A stretch of DNA of 64,000 nucleotides from Zeimonas sp050187175 (GCA_050187175.1 JBFWXS010000024.1:1-64000), one strand, 5' to 3'. Counted from the first letter of the stretch, positions 30,728 to 42,359 are shown. Notes: generated by a model not told the origin, from the letters alone. Numbers and translations: made by a program.

Positions 30728-32071
30728 ATGAGCACTGACAAATTCGGACCCGTCCGGGTCGGCCTGCTGGGAATCGGTACCGTCGGCGGCGGCACCTTCG
30801 AAGTGCTCAAGCGCAACCAGGACGAGATTCGCCGCCGCGCGGGGCGCAGCATCGAGATCGTCAAGGTCGCCGACCTGAACGTCGAGCGCGCGCGGGCGCT
30901 GGTCGGCGACGGCGTCGAGATCGTGTCCGACGCGCGCGCCGTGGTCCGCGATCCGGACATCGACGTCGTCATCGAGCTGATCGGCGGCTACGGCATCGCG
31001 CGCGAGCTGGTGCTCGAGGCGATCGAGCAGGGCAAGCACGTGGTCACCGCGAACAAGGCGCTGCTCGCCGTGCACGGCACCGAGATCTTCCGCGCGGCAT
31101 CGCGCCGTCACGTGATGGTGGCGTTCGAGGCCGCGGTCGCCGGCGGCATCCCCATCATCAAGGCGCTGCGCGAAGGGCTGACGGCCAACCGGATCGAGTG
31201 GATCGCCGGCATCATCAACGGCACGACCAACTTCATCCTGTCCGAGATGCGCGACAAGGGGCTGGCCTTCGACGTCGTGCTGAAGGAGGCGCAGCGCCTC
31301 GGCTACGCCGAAGCCGATCCTAGCTTCGATATCGAGGGCGTCGACGCTGCGCACAAGGCCACCATCCTGTCGGCCATCGCGTTCGGCGTGCCGGTGCAGT
31401 TCGAGCGCGCCTACGTCGAGGGCATCACGACGCTGCAGAGCGAGGACATCCGCTACGCCGAGCAGCTCGGCTATCGCATCAAGCTGCTCGGCATCACGCG
31501 CCGGCGCAGCGATGCCGACGGCCGGCCGGCGGGCATCGAGCTGCGCGTGCATCCGACGCTGATCCCGGCGCGCCGGCTGATCGCCAGCGTCGAAGGCGCG
31601 ATGAACGCGGTCTGGGTCAAGGGCGACGCCGTCGGCCACACCATGTACTACGGCAAGGGCGCGGGCGCCGAGCCCACGGCCAGCGCGGTGGTGGCCGACC
31701 TGGTCGACGTGGCGCGCATGTTCACCGCCGATCCCGAGAACCGCGTGCCGCACCTGGCCTTCCAGGCCGAGGCGCTGTCGGACCTGCCCATTCTGCCGAT
31801 CGAAGACGTCGAGACCGCGTACTACCTGCGGCTGCGCGTCGCCGACGAGCCGGGCGTGCTGGCCGACATCACGCGCATCCTGGCCGACGCGCGCATCTCC
31901 ATCGATGCCGTGCTGCAGCGCGAGCCGGCCGAGGGCGAGAACCAGACCGACATCATCCTGCTGACGCATCGCACGATAGAGCGGCAGGTGAACACGGCGA
32001 TCACGCGCATCGAGTCGCTGCCGACGGTGCTGTCCAAGGCCATCCGCATCCGCCTCGAAGATCTGGTCTGA
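30728..32071 (+). CDS. hom: Homoserine dehydrogenase
   Basis: A 447-residue enzyme reducing aspartate semialdehyde to homoserine, the branch to threonine, methionine and isoleucine. The nucleotide-binding loop is GLLGIGTVGGGTF near residues 13-25. The catalytic core has NKALLAVHG, GIINGTTNFIL and GYAEADPSFDIEG. A C-terminal ACT domain begins with LRVADEPGVLADITRIL (around 370) and suggests feedback inhibition by threonine. It sits 31 bp before thrC in one operon. Length matches the 430-450 residue class with ACT domain. Confidence 0.97.
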   Translation: MSTDKFGPVRVGLLGIGTVGGGTFEVLKRNQDEIRRRAGRSIEIVKVADLNVERARALVGDGVEIVSDARAVVRDPDIDVVIELIGGYGIARELVLEAIEQGKHVVTANKALLAVHGTEIFRAASRRHVMVAFEAAVAGGIPIIKALREGLTANRIEWIAGIINGTTNFILSEMRDKGLAFDVVLKEAQRLGYAEADPSFDIEGVDAAHKATILSAIAFGVPVQFERAYVEGITTLQSEDIRYAEQLGYRIKLLGITRRRSDADGRPAGIELRVHPTLIPARRLIASVEGAMNAVWVKGDAVGHTMYYGKGAGAEPTASAVVADLVDVARMFTADPENRVPHLAFQAEALSDLPILPIEDVETAYYLRLRVADEPGVLADITRILADARISIDAVLQREPAEGENQTDIILLTHRTIERQVNTAITRIESLPTVLSKAIRIRLEDLV

Positions 32072-32102
32072 GCGGGCCGCGCGCCCGGAGTTGCCATCCA
32101 TC

Positions 32103-33515
32103 ATGAACTATCTGTCCACGCGCGGCGGCATGCCGCCGGCCCGCTTCTGCGACATCCTGCTCGGCGGCCTGGCGCCGGACGGCGGCCTGGTGCTGCCGGA
32201 AGCCTATCCGGCGATCGACGCGGCCACGCTCGCTGCCTGGCGTGCGCTGTCGTATCCGCAGCTGGCGTTCGAGATCCTGCGGCTGTTCGCCGACGATATC
32301 CCGGCCGATGACTTGCGCGCGCTGGTCGAGCGCACGTACACGGCCGAGGTGTTCGGCTCGGCCGAGATCACGCCGCTGGCGCGGCTCGACGAAGGCCTGT
32401 TCCTGCTGCGCCTGTCGAACGGCCCGACGCTGGCGTTCAAGGACGTGGCCATGCAGCTGCTCGGCCATCTGTTCGAGTACGTGCTGGCGCGCCAGCAGCG
32501 CTCGCTGAACATCGTCGGCGCCACCTCGGGCGATACCGGCAGCGCCGCCGAGTACGCGATGCGCGGGCGCCGCGGCGTGCGCGTGTTCATGCTGTCGCCG
32601 CACGGCCGCATGAGCCCGTTCCAGACCGCGCAGATGTTCTCGCTGCGCGACGAGAACATCTTCAACATCGCCATCGACGGCGTGTTCGACGACTGCCAGG
32701 ACATGGTCAAGGCCGTGTCGAACGATCTGCGCTTCAAGGAGCGCTATTCGATCGGCACCGTCAATTCGATCAACTGGGCGCGCGTCGTCGCGCAGGTGGT
32801 CTACTACTTCAAGGGCTACTTCGCCGCTACGACCTCGAACGAGCAGCGCGTGTCCTTCGCCGTGCCGTCGGGCAACTTCGGCAACGTGCTGGCCGGCCAC
32901 ATCGCGCGCCAGATGGGCCTGCCGATCGCGCGGCTGGTGGTGGCGACGAACGAGAACGACGTGCTCGACGAGTTCTTCCGCAGCGGCCGCTACCGGCCGC
33001 GTTCGACTGCGGAAACGCATCAGACCAGCAGCCCGTCGATGGACATCTCCAAGGCGTCGAACTTCGAGCGCTTCGTGCACGACCTGCTCGGCGGCGACAA
33101 GGCGCAGCTGGCGGCGCTGTGGCATGAGGTCGAGCGCGGCGGTTCGTTCGATCTGTCGGACACGCCGGCGTTCGCGCGCCTGCCGCAGTTCGGCCTCGTG
33201 TCGGGCAGCAGCCGGCATGCCGACCGGCTGGCCACGATCCGCGCCACGTTCGAGCGCTACGGCGTCGTCGTCGATACGCACACGGCCGACGGGCTGCATG
33301 TGGCAGCCGGGCATCGCGAGCCCGGCGTGCCGATGATCTGCCTGGAGACCGCGCAGCCGGCCAAGTTCGCCGAGACGATACGCGAGGCGCTGGGCCGCGA
33401 GCCGCAGCGGCCGGCCAGCTTCGAAGGGATAGAGGCGAAGGCGCAGCGGTTCACGGTGATGCCGGCGGATGCCGAGATGCTCAAGCGGTTCGTCGCCGAA
33501 CGCTGCGGTGGGTAG
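32103..33515 (+). CDS. thrC: Threonine synthase
   Basis: A 470-residue PLP enzyme converting O-phosphohomoserine to threonine. It begins MNYLSTRGGMPP, typical of the long bacterial form; the PLP-binding Lys is in TLAFKDVAMQLLG, followed by GATSGDTGSAAEYA, which holds the phosphate. The start is ATG 32103; a TTG at 32091 is in frame but sits directly on the GGAG element. Immediately downstream of hom. A GC-rich imperfect hairpin follows the stop (33518-33554) but has no T-run. Confidence 0.96.
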   Translation: MNYLSTRGGMPPARFCDILLGGLAPDGGLVLPEAYPAIDAATLAAWRALSYPQLAFEILRLFADDIPADDLRALVERTYTAEVFGSAEITPLARLDEGLFLLRLSNGPTLAFKDVAMQLLGHLFEYVLARQQRSLNIVGATSGDTGSAAEYAMRGRRGVRVFMLSPHGRMSPFQTAQMFSLRDENIFNIAIDGVFDDCQDMVKAVSNDLRFKERYSIGTVNSINWARVVAQVVYYFKGYFAATTSNEQRVSFAVPSGNFGNVLAGHIARQMGLPIARLVVATNENDVLDEFFRSGRYRPRSTAETHQTSSPSMDISKASNFERFVHDLLGGDKAQLAALWHEVERGGSFDLSDTPAFARLPQFGLVSGSSRHADRLATIRATFERYGVVVDTHTADGLHVAAGHREPGVPMICLETAQPAKFAETIREALGREPQRPASFEGIEAKAQRFTVMPADAEMLKRFVAERCGG

Positions 33516-33517
33516 GA

Positions 33518-33554
33518 GCGGGCAGGGCCGCCGCGCCGCGGGGGCCGTGCCCGC
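33518..33554 (+). terminator. Possible hairpin terminator after thrC
   Basis: GCGGGCA (33518-33524) pairs with TGCCCGC (33548-33554), with more GC pairing inside. There is no T-run, so factor-independent termination is doubtful. Confidence 0.3.
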
Positions 33555-33571
33555 TTGCGGCGCCGGGGCCG

Positions 33572-34519
33572 ATGTCTTGCCCCTGTGTGGCGCAAATGCC
33601 TGATCGTCCGATGACGGCCGGCCAGTGGGCCTTGCTGCTTGCCAGCAGCGCCAGCTTTGCCAGTTCGATTCTGCTGAACAAGATTCTGGTGGGGCAGGTG
33701 CCGCCGTTCACGCTGGCGGCCTTGCGCGTGCTGCTGGCGGTGCCGCTGGTTCTGGCGCTGCTGCTGGTACTGGGGCGTCGGCTGCCGCGGACGCGCGACG
33801 ATCGATGGATCGTGCTGCTGGCTTCGCTAGGCGTGATCGTGGTGCCGTATTGCGCGCTGGCGATCGGGCAGCAGACGATCTCGAGCGGCTTGAGCGGCAT
33901 CCTGTATTCGACGATGCCGCTGTTCACGCTGCTGATCGCGCATGCCGTCCTGCATGACGAGCGGCTGGGGGCCGTCAAGCTGGCCGGCATCGGCCTCGGC
34001 ATGGCGGGCGTCATCAGCGTGATCGGGCCGTCGCTGCTCGGCGGGCTGGGCGGGCATGCGGTGGCCGAGCTGATCACGCTGTGCGGTCCGTTCGCTTATG
34101 CGGTCGGTACCGTGCTGATGCGGCGTTCGCGGCATATCGACCCGGTGGCGATGACCGCGGGGATGTTCGTCGCCGCTGCGATCGTGCTGCTGCCGCTGGC
34201 GCTGATCGTCGAACGGCCGTGGCAGCTGCGCGGCGACGCGTCGATGGCGCTGGGGCTGATCGCGCTGACCGTGTTCGGGACCATTCTGCCGGCGGCGCTG
34301 AACTATCTGCTGGTGCAGCGCGTGGGGGCGACGCGCGCGTCGATCGCGATGTTCCTGATGCCGGTCATCGCCGTGTTCCTGGGGGCGGCACTGCTCGGCG
34401 AGCGGCTGCGGCCGGCGGCCTTCGTCGGCCTGGGCTTGATCCTCGTCGGCAGTGCGCTCGTGACGCGCGTGTCGCGCCGTGGCAGCGAAGCGGCGGCGCG
34501 GGCCGGGGACACGGGGTAA
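33572..34519 (+). CDS. EamA/DMT family transporter
   Basis: A 315-residue inner-membrane protein with about ten helices arranged as two EamA repeats. The first repeat holds KLAGIGLGMAGVISVIGP and the second ends with AAFVGLGLILVGSALVTR. Family members export metabolites and amino acids such as threonine or homoserine, which would suit its place after thrC, but the substrate is not shown. The start is uncertain: ATG 33596 and ATG 33611 are also in frame, and the hydrophobic part begins after the last of these. Confidence 0.82.
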   Translation: MSCPCVAQMPDRPMTAGQWALLLASSASFASSILLNKILVGQVPPFTLAALRVLLAVPLVLALLLVLGRRLPRTRDDRWIVLLASLGVIVVPYCALAIGQQTISSGLSGILYSTMPLFTLLIAHAVLHDERLGAVKLAGIGLGMAGVISVIGPSLLGGLGGHAVAELITLCGPFAYAVGTVLMRRSRHIDPVAMTAGMFVAAAIVLLPLALIVERPWQLRGDASMALGLIALTVFGTILPAALNYLLVQRVGATRASIAMFLMPVIAVFLGAALLGERLRPAAFVGLGLILVGSALVTRVSRRGSEAAARAGDTG

Positions 34520-34629
34520 TTGCCGGCGCCGCCATCAGGGTCCGGCGATCGGCGCTAAACTGTGAAGTTGCTTTCGCATCGTTTGAACTTGCTCCCGCAT
34601 TCTTGATCGGGCTGGATGGACTGCGTCGC

Positions 34630-35151
34630 ATGAACGTCATCGGCTTCGCCGGCTATTCCGGCGCCGGCAAGACCACGCTGATCGAGCAGCTGATCGCGCG
34701 CCTGGCCGCGCGCGGCCGCCGCGTGGCCGTTCTCAAGCATGCGCATCATGAGTTCGACATCGACCGGCCCGGCAAGGATTCCTGGCGGCACCGCGCGGCC
34801 GGCGCCACCGAGGTGCTGATCAGCTCGGGCCAGCGCTGGGCGCTGATGCACGAGCTGCGCGGCGCGGCGGAGCCGTCGCTCGACGAGCTGCTGGGCCGCT
34901 TATCGCCGTGCGATCTGGTCATCGTCGAGGGCTACAAGCGGGCACCGATCCCGAAGATCGAGGTGCATCGTCCGGCGCTGGGCAAGCCGCTGCTGCATCC
35001 TGACGATCCGCAGATCGTTGCCGTCGCCAGCGACGCGGCCTTGAGCACGTCCCTGCCGAGGCTGGACCTGAACCAGCCTGATGCGATTCTTGAGTTCATC
35101 CAGCGATATTTCGAGTCCCGCCATGAAACCCGGTCTGCTGTCGTTCGATGA
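34630..35151 (+). CDS. mobB: Molybdopterin-guanine dinucleotide biosynthesis protein MobB
   Basis: A 173-residue GTPase-like adaptor of Moco maturation. It begins MNVIGFAGYSGAGKTTLIEQL with a P-loop at GYSGAGKT, and has VAVLKHAHHEFDIDRPGKDSWRH and LVIVEGYK, all characteristic of MobB. ATG 34630 is chosen because the P-loop begins eight residues later; the frame is open far upstream. Its last 29 bp overlap moeA, so the two are coupled. First gene of the Moco cluster. Confidence 0.93.
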   Translation: MNVIGFAGYSGAGKTTLIEQLIARLAARGRRVAVLKHAHHEFDIDRPGKDSWRHRAAGATEVLISSGQRWALMHELRGAAEPSLDELLGRLSPCDLVIVEGYKRAPIPKIEVHRPALGKPLLHPDDPQIVAVASDAALSTSLPRLDLNQPDAILEFIQRYFESRHETRSAVVR

Positions 35152-36439
35152 GGCCCTGGCCGCGCTGCTGGCTCATGCCGGCGCGCTGACCGACACCGAG
35201 GCGGTCGATACGGCCGCCGCCGATGGCCGCGTGCTGGCCGAGGACATCCGTTCGGCGCTCGACGTGCCGCCGCGCGACAATACGCAGATGGACGGCTACG
35301 CCGTCCGTGCCGCCGATCTGGTGGCGGCTGCGTCCGAGCGTCCGCTGCGCTTGCCGGTCGCGCAGCGCATTCCCGCCGGGCATGTCGGTCAAGCGCTGGC
35401 GGCGGGCACGGTGGCGCGGATCTTCACCGGCGCGCTGATTCCGGACGGCGCCGACGCGGTGGTGATGCAGGAAGCCGTGCAACTCGATGGCGAGACCGCG
35501 GTATTCAGCGCACCGGCTCAGCCCGGCGAATGGGTCCGCCGCCGCGGCGAGGACATCGCGGCGGGCAGCGTCATTCTGCCGGCGGGCAGCCGGCTCGGGC
35601 CGCAGGCCTGCGGGCTCGCGGCGTCGGTCGGCTGCGCGCGGTTGACGGTGCGGCGGCGGCCGCGCGTGGCCTGTTTCTTCACCGGCGACGAGCTGGCGAT
35701 GCCGGGCGAGCCGCTGCGGCCCGGCGCGATCTACAACAGCAACCGCTTCGTGCTGAACGCGCTGCTGCGGCGGCTGGGCTGCGAGGTCAGCGACCTGGGC
35801 ATCGTCCCCGATTCGCTGGAGGCGACGCGCCGCGCGCTGCGCGAGGCGGCGGCCGGCAACGACCTGATCGTGACCTCGGGCGGCGTATCGGTGGGCGACG
35901 AGGACCACGTGCGGCCCGCGGTGCAGGCCGAAGGCTCGATCACGATGTGGCAGGTGGCGATCAAGCCGGGCAAGCCGCTGGCCTATGGCACGGTGCGCCG
36001 GGGCGGGGCGGACGGCGGGACGACCACCGGCGGCGCGACGTCCGGCGGCGCGTCCGCTGGCGCGTCCGCTGGCGCGTCCGCTGGTGCGCCCGGCGGCACG
36101 GCCCACTTCATCGGCCTGCCCGGCAACCCGGTCTCGTCCTTCGTCACCTTCCTGCTGTTCGTGCGCCCGTTCATCCGGCGCCTGCAGGGAATGACCGACA
36201 CCGCACCCGCGGCCTGGCCGATGCGCGCCGACTTCGACTGGCCCAAACCCGATCGCCGCCGCGAGTTCCTGCGCGTGCGGCTCAACGAGCGCGGCGGACT
36301 CGATCTGTTCCCGAACCAGGGCTCGGGCGTGCTGACGTCGACGGTGTGGGCCGACGGCCTGCTCGACAATCCGCCGAACCAGCCGATCGCGCGCGGCGAC
36401 ACGGTGCGCTTCCTGCCGCTGTGCGGTCTGCTCGACTGA
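35123..36439 (+). CDS. moeA: Molybdopterin molybdenumtransferase MoeA
   Basis: A 438-residue enzyme inserting molybdenum into adenylated molybdopterin. It has MKPGLLSFDEAL, RDNTQMDGYAVRA, the catalytic-region FTGDELAMPGE, the TSGGVSVGDEDH loop and LPGNPVSSFVTF, all MoeA hallmarks. A 34-residue Gly/Ala/Ser/Thr loop (about 293-326) sits just before FIGLPGNPV and is encoded partly by 12-bp repeats; E. coli MoeA lacks it. Overlaps mobB at its start and is followed 10 bp later by moaD. Confidence 0.95.
   Translation: MKPGLLSFDEALAALLAHAGALTDTEAVDTAAADGRVLAEDIRSALDVPPRDNTQMDGYAVRAADLVAAASERPLRLPVAQRIPAGHVGQALAAGTVARIFTGALIPDGADAVVMQEAVQLDGETAVFSAPAQPGEWVRRRGEDIAAGSVILPAGSRLGPQACGLAASVGCARLTVRRRPRVACFFTGDELAMPGEPLRPGAIYNSNRFVLNALLRRLGCEVSDLGIVPDSLEATRRALREAAAGNDLIVTSGGVSVGDEDHVRPAVQAEGSITMWQVAIKPGKPLAYGTVRRGGADGGTTTGGATSGGASAGASAGASAGAPGGTAHFIGLPGNPVSSFVTFLLFVRPFIRRLQGMTDTAPAAWPMRADFDWPKPDRRREFLRVRLNERGGLDLFPNQGSGVLTSTVWADGLLDNPPNQPIARGDTVRFLPLCGLLD
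36047..36082 (+). repeat. Three 12-bp tandem repeats inside moeA
   Basis: GGCGCGTCCGCT occurs three times exactly (36047-36082), with degenerate copies on either side. It encodes Gly-Ala-Ser-Ala units in a surface-loop-like insertion. Confidence 0.9.
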
Positions 36440-36449
36440 GGCCCCTCCG

Positions 36450-36713
36450 ATGAGCAAGCGATTGCGGATCCTGTACTTCGCGAGCCTGCGCGAAGCCCTG
36501 GGCACGGCCAGCGAAGCCCCCGAGCTGCCCGCCGCCGTGAGCACGGTGGGCGAGCTGCGCGGCTGGCTGCGCGCGCGCGGCGGCGCGTGGGCCGAGCAGC
36601 TCGCCGAGGGCCGCGCGATCCGCGCGGCGGTCGACCAGCAGATGGCCGACGCCGGCACGCCGCTGCGTGACGGCGCCGAAGTGGCGTTCTTTCCGCCGGT
36701 GACCGGAGGCTGA
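36450..36713 (+). CDS. moaD: Molybdopterin synthase sulfur carrier subunit MoaD
   Basis: An 87-residue ubiquitin-like protein. The start SKRLRILYFASLREALG and the C-terminal VAFFPPVTGG with the terminal Gly-Gly that becomes a thiocarboxylate are diagnostic. It forms the small subunit of MPT synthase with MoaE, encoded 2 bp downstream. Confidence 0.95.
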   Translation: MSKRLRILYFASLREALGTASEAPELPAAVSTVGELRGWLRARGGAWAEQLAEGRAIRAAVDQQMADAGTPLRDGAEVAFFPPVTGG

Positions 36714-36715
36714 GC

Positions 36716-37162
36716 ATGGGCGTCCGCGTGCAGCACGAGGATTTCGACACCGGCGCCGAGCTGGCCGCGCTGCGTGCCGGCGACGCGCGCGTCGGAGCGG
36801 TTGCCGCCTTCATCGGCACGGTGCGCGACGTCAACGACGGGCAGGGCGTCGCGACGATGACGCTCGAACACTATCCGGGGATGACCGAGCGCGCGCTCGA
36901 CGACATCTGCCGCGAGGCCCGCGAGCGCTGGCCGCTGTACGACACGCTGGTCATCCACCGCTGCGGCGAGCTGCGGCCGACCGACCAGATCGTGCTGGTC
37001 GGCGTCACGGCCGCGCATCGCGGCGACGCGCTGGCGGCCTGCGAATTCATCATCGACTATCTGAAGACGCGCGCGCCGTTCTGGAAGAAGGAGCGCACGC
37101 CGGACGGCGATCGCTGGGTCAACGCGCGCGGATCCGACGACGAGGCGGCCGCGCGGTGGTAG
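36716..37162 (+). CDS. moaE: Molybdopterin synthase catalytic subunit MoaE
   Basis: A 148-residue large subunit of MPT synthase that converts precursor Z (cPMP) to molybdopterin. It has AFIGTVRDVNDGQGV, the MTLEHYPGM segment, YDTLVIHRCGEL and the C-terminal FWKKERTPDGDRWV, which carries the conserved active-site Lys residues. Two bases after moaD, so translationally coupled. Confidence 0.96.
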   Translation: MGVRVQHEDFDTGAELAALRAGDARVGAVAAFIGTVRDVNDGQGVATMTLEHYPGMTERALDDICREARERWPLYDTLVIHRCGELRPTDQIVLVGVTAAHRGDALAACEFIIDYLKTRAPFWKKERTPDGDRWVNARGSDDEAAARW

Positions 37163-37244
37163 GGGGCGGCCGCGCGGTGGCGGTGCGTGCACGGAGCCCG
37201 GCGGCGGATGCGGCGGATGCGGCGCGCGGGCGGCGCGCGTTGCG

Positions 37245-37625
37245 ATGACCGCTGCGGGTTTCGCCGCGGTCGCGATCGGTGCGACGCTGGGAGCCTGGCT
37301 GCGCTGGGGGCTGGCCGTCTGGCTGAACGCGGTCCATCCGGTCATGCCGCTGGGAACCTGGATCGCGAACCTGCTCGGTGGGCTGCTGATCGGCGCCGTG
37401 CTCGGCGTGATCGCGCGCGTACCCGAACTCGATCCGCTGTGGCGGCTGTTCCTGGTCACCGGCTTCCTGGGCGGGTTGACCACCTTCTCGACTTTCTCGG
37501 CCGAATCGCTGCTGATGCTGCAGCGGGGCGACTTCGGCTGGGCGCTCGTGCATACGGGGGCGCATCTGTTCGGCGCGCTGCTGGCCGCGGCGCTCGGCTG
37601 GCGCCTGGTCGCGCCGGTCGGCTGA
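37245..37625 (+). CDS. crcB: Fluoride channel CrcB (Fluc)
   Basis: A 126-residue small membrane protein with four helices that dimerises to export fluoride. LGAWLRWGLA, GTWIANLLGGLLIGA with the pore Asn, and TGFLGGLTTFSTFSAES (the Phe-box region) are diagnostic. The 82-bp spacer before it is very GC-rich, with no recognisable fluoride riboswitch. Sits between the Moco genes and an EamA gene that starts 22 bp later. Confidence 0.94.
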   Translation: MTAAGFAAVAIGATLGAWLRWGLAVWLNAVHPVMPLGTWIANLLGGLLIGAVLGVIARVPELDPLWRLFLVTGFLGGLTTFSTFSAESLLMLQRGDFGWALVHTGAHLFGALLAAALGWRLVAPVG

Positions 37626-37647
37626 TGCATCGGATGAACGCGCCGCG

Positions 37648-38562
37648 ATGACTGCCACCTTGGCACCCGCCTGGCTGTGGATCGTCTGCACGATCGCCGC
37701 CTGCGCCGCGCAGACGCTGCGCAACGCGATGCAGCGCAGCCTGGTCGAACGCGTCGGTACCGTCGGTGCGACGCACGTCCGCTTCCTGTTCGGCCTGCCG
37801 TTCGCGCTGCTGTTCCTGGCCATCGTGGCGTCGACGGCCGATCTCGGCGGCATGCGGCCGGGCCTGGTCTTCTTCGGCTGGACGGTGCTAGGCGCCGGCA
37901 TGCAGATCCTGGCGACGGCGCTGATGCTGGCCGCGATGCGCGAGCGCTCGTTCGTCGTGACCATCGCCTATCTGAAGACCGAGCCGATCCAGGTCGCGCT
38001 GTTCGGCGCCGTGTTCGTCGGCGAGTACCTGGGCCTGCAGGCGATGGCGGCGATCGTGATCGCCACCGCCGGAGTCTGGCTGATGTCGGTGCCTGCCGGC
38101 GGCGGCGCCTTCGGCCGCGGCTCCTTGCGGCCGGCGCTGCTCGGCATCGCGTCGGGCGCCGGCTTCGCGCTGTCGGCGGTGGGCTTTCGCGCGGCCATCC
38201 TGGCGCTGGGCGACGGCGGCTTCGTGCCGCGTGCGACGCTGACGCTGGCGATCGGGCTGGTGCTGCAGACCACGGTCCTGTCGGCCTGGCTGCTGTGGCG
38301 CGACCGCGGCGCGTTCACCGAGATTCTGCGTGCGTGGCGGCCCTCGCTGATGGCGGGCATGATGGGCGCGCTGGCCTCGCAGATGTGGTTCCTCGCCTTC
38401 GCGCTGCAGTCGGCGGCCGCGGTGCGGACGCTGGCGCTGGTCGAGATCCTGTTCGCGCAGATCGTGTCGCGCCGCTTCCTGGCGCAGCGCACCACGCGCC
38501 GCGAAGGCGGCGGGCTGCTGCTGATCATCGTCGGCGTGCTGCTGCTGCTCGCGACGACTTGA
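37648..38562 (+). CDS. EamA/DMT family transporter
   Basis: A 304-residue multi-pass membrane protein with about ten helices in two EamA halves. The first half starts at LWIVCTIAACAAQTLRNAMQ; the second has GIASGAGFALSAVGFRAAIL and ends in LLLIIVGVLLLLATT. It starts 22 bp after crcB on the same strand. Substrate unknown. It is distinct from the EamA protein at 33572. Confidence 0.82.
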   Translation: MTATLAPAWLWIVCTIAACAAQTLRNAMQRSLVERVGTVGATHVRFLFGLPFALLFLAIVASTADLGGMRPGLVFFGWTVLGAGMQILATALMLAAMRERSFVVTIAYLKTEPIQVALFGAVFVGEYLGLQAMAAIVIATAGVWLMSVPAGGGAFGRGSLRPALLGIASGAGFALSAVGFRAAILALGDGGFVPRATLTLAIGLVLQTTVLSAWLLWRDRGAFTEILRAWRPSLMAGMMGALASQMWFLAFALQSAAAVRTLALVEILFAQIVSRRFLAQRTTRREGGGLLLIIVGVLLLLATT

Positions 38563-38712
38563 CGCGCCGCCGCCGGGATCGAGGATTCCCCCTAGCCGGA
38601 CGGCGGCCGCGAACATTGACGCTGGCGCGCTGATCGTTCAATGTGACGGATGCGACAGGCGGCTGCCGTCGGGCAGCCGTCTTCATTCGAACTACGGCTA
38701 CAGGAGACCTCC

Positions 38713-39177
38713 ATGAGCGTCACCGTCTCGTTGACGGTAAACGGCAAGCCCGTTTCCGTCACCATCGATCCAAGAACCCTGCTGGTGCAGCTGCTGCGCG
38801 AGAAGCTGCAGCTCACCGGTACGCACGTCGGCTGCGACACCGCGCAGTGCGGCGCCTGTACCGTGCACCTCGATGGCCGCGCCGTGAAGTCCTGTTCGAT
38901 GCTGGCCGTACAGGCCGACGGTCGCGCCGTCACGACCATCGAAGGGCTGGCTGCCGACGGCGAGCTGCACCCGATGCAGCAGGCCTTCCGCGAATGCCAT
39001 GCGCTGCAATGCGGCTTCTGTACGCCCGGCATGGTCATGTCGGCGGTGCAGCTGCTGGCCGACTGTCCGCATCCGAGCAAGGAGCAGATCCGGGAAGGCC
39101 TGGAAGGCAACATCTGCCGCTGCACGGGCTATCACAACATCGTTCGCGCGATCGAGAAGGTCGCCGCGCAGGCCTGA
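38713..39177 (+). CDS. Molybdenum hydroxylase small subunit, two [2Fe-2S] clusters (CoxS-like)
   Basis: A 154-residue electron-transfer subunit. The plant-type ferredoxin domain holds GCDTAQCGACTVHLDG and a later Cys (VKSC), and the helical domain holds CGFCTPGM and CRCTGYHNIV, giving four plus four Cys ligands. AGGAGA lies 5 bp before ATG 38713. First gene of the hydroxylase operon; the large-subunit gene starts 14 bp after the stop. The order small-large-medium is common in form II CoxL-like and xanthine-dehydrogenase-like enzymes. Confidence 0.94.
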   Translation: MSVTVSLTVNGKPVSVTIDPRTLLVQLLREKLQLTGTHVGCDTAQCGACTVHLDGRAVKSCSMLAVQADGRAVTTIEGLAADGELHPMQQAFRECHALQCGFCTPGMVMSAVQLLADCPHPSKEQIREGLEGNICRCTGYHNIVRAIEKVAAQA

Positions 39178-39191
39178 GCACGGAGGCGATC

Positions 39192-41546
<2,355 letters not shown>

Positions 41547-41561
41547 AGACGGAGATCCACG

Positions 41562-42359
41562 ATGTACGCATTCGACTATCAACGTCCGACCGATAGAGCC
41601 GCGGCAGTGGCCGCCGCATCCGGTGACGACGTCCGCTATCTGGCCGGCGGCCAGAGCCTCGTGCAATCGATGCGGCTGCGGCTGAGCAATTCCAGTTCGC
41701 TGGTCGATCTGGGCGGCGTGGCCGAGCTGAAAGGCATCCGCCGCAGCGGGGATACGCTGAGCATTGGTGCCATGACGCGCCACTCCGAAGTGGCACGTTC
41801 CGACGAGGTGCGCCAGGCGATCCCGGCGCTGGCCGTGCTGGCCGGCGGCATCGGCGATCAGATGGTGCGCAACATGGGCACGATGGGCGGCTCGCTGGCC
41901 AATAGCGATCCGGCGGCCTGCTATCCGGCGGGCGTGCTCGGCCTGGGCGCCACCGTGCGCACCGATCGGCGCAGCATCGCCGCCGACGACTTCTTCGTCG
42001 ATCTGTTCACCACCGCGCTGGAACCCGGCGAGCTGATCGTCGGCGTCGACTTCCCGGTGCCTGCACGCGCCGGCTACGTCAAGTTCAAGCAGCCGGCATC
42101 GCGCTTCGCGCTGGTCGGTGTGTTCGTCAGCCAGGGGCCGGCCGGCGTGCGCGTGGCGGTGACGGGCGCCAAGGCCTGCGCCTTCCGCGTGCCGGAATTC
42201 GAGCGCGCGCTGGCGGCGCGCTTCGAAGCCGACGCGCTGAACGGGCTGGCCGTGCCGGCGCAGGACCTGAACAGCGATCTGCATGCCAGCGCCGAGTATC
42301 GTGCCGCCATGATCGGCGTGATGGCGCGCCGCGCCGTCGAGCAGGCGCTCGGGCGATAA
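41562..42359 (+). CDS. Molybdenum hydroxylase medium subunit, FAD-binding (CoxM-like)
   Basis: A 265-residue flavoprotein subunit. It has the FAD loops YLAGGQSLVQSMRLR (about 27-41) and QMVRNMGTMGGSLANSDPA (about 99-117), which match the AGGxS/L and TxGGxxA/N patterns of the family. It passes electrons from the [2Fe-2S] subunit to the respiratory acceptor. GGAGAT precedes the ATG. Third gene of the operon, 15 bp after the large subunit. Confidence 0.92.
   Translation: MYAFDYQRPTDRAAAVAAASGDDVRYLAGGQSLVQSMRLRLSNSSSLVDLGGVAELKGIRRSGDTLSIGAMTRHSEVARSDEVRQAIPALAVLAGGIGDQMVRNMGTMGGSLANSDPAACYPAGVLGLGATVRTDRRSIAADDFFVDLFTTALEPGELIVGVDFPVPARAGYVKFKQPASRFALVGVFVSQGPAGVRVAVTGAKACAFRVPEFERALAARFEADALNGLAVPAQDLNSDLHASAEYRAAMIGVMARRAVEQALGR

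Noticed and set aside
37163..37244. Fluoride riboswitch before crcB
   Set aside because: I could not find the conserved pseudoknot elements; the spacer is only 82 bp of GC-rich repeats.
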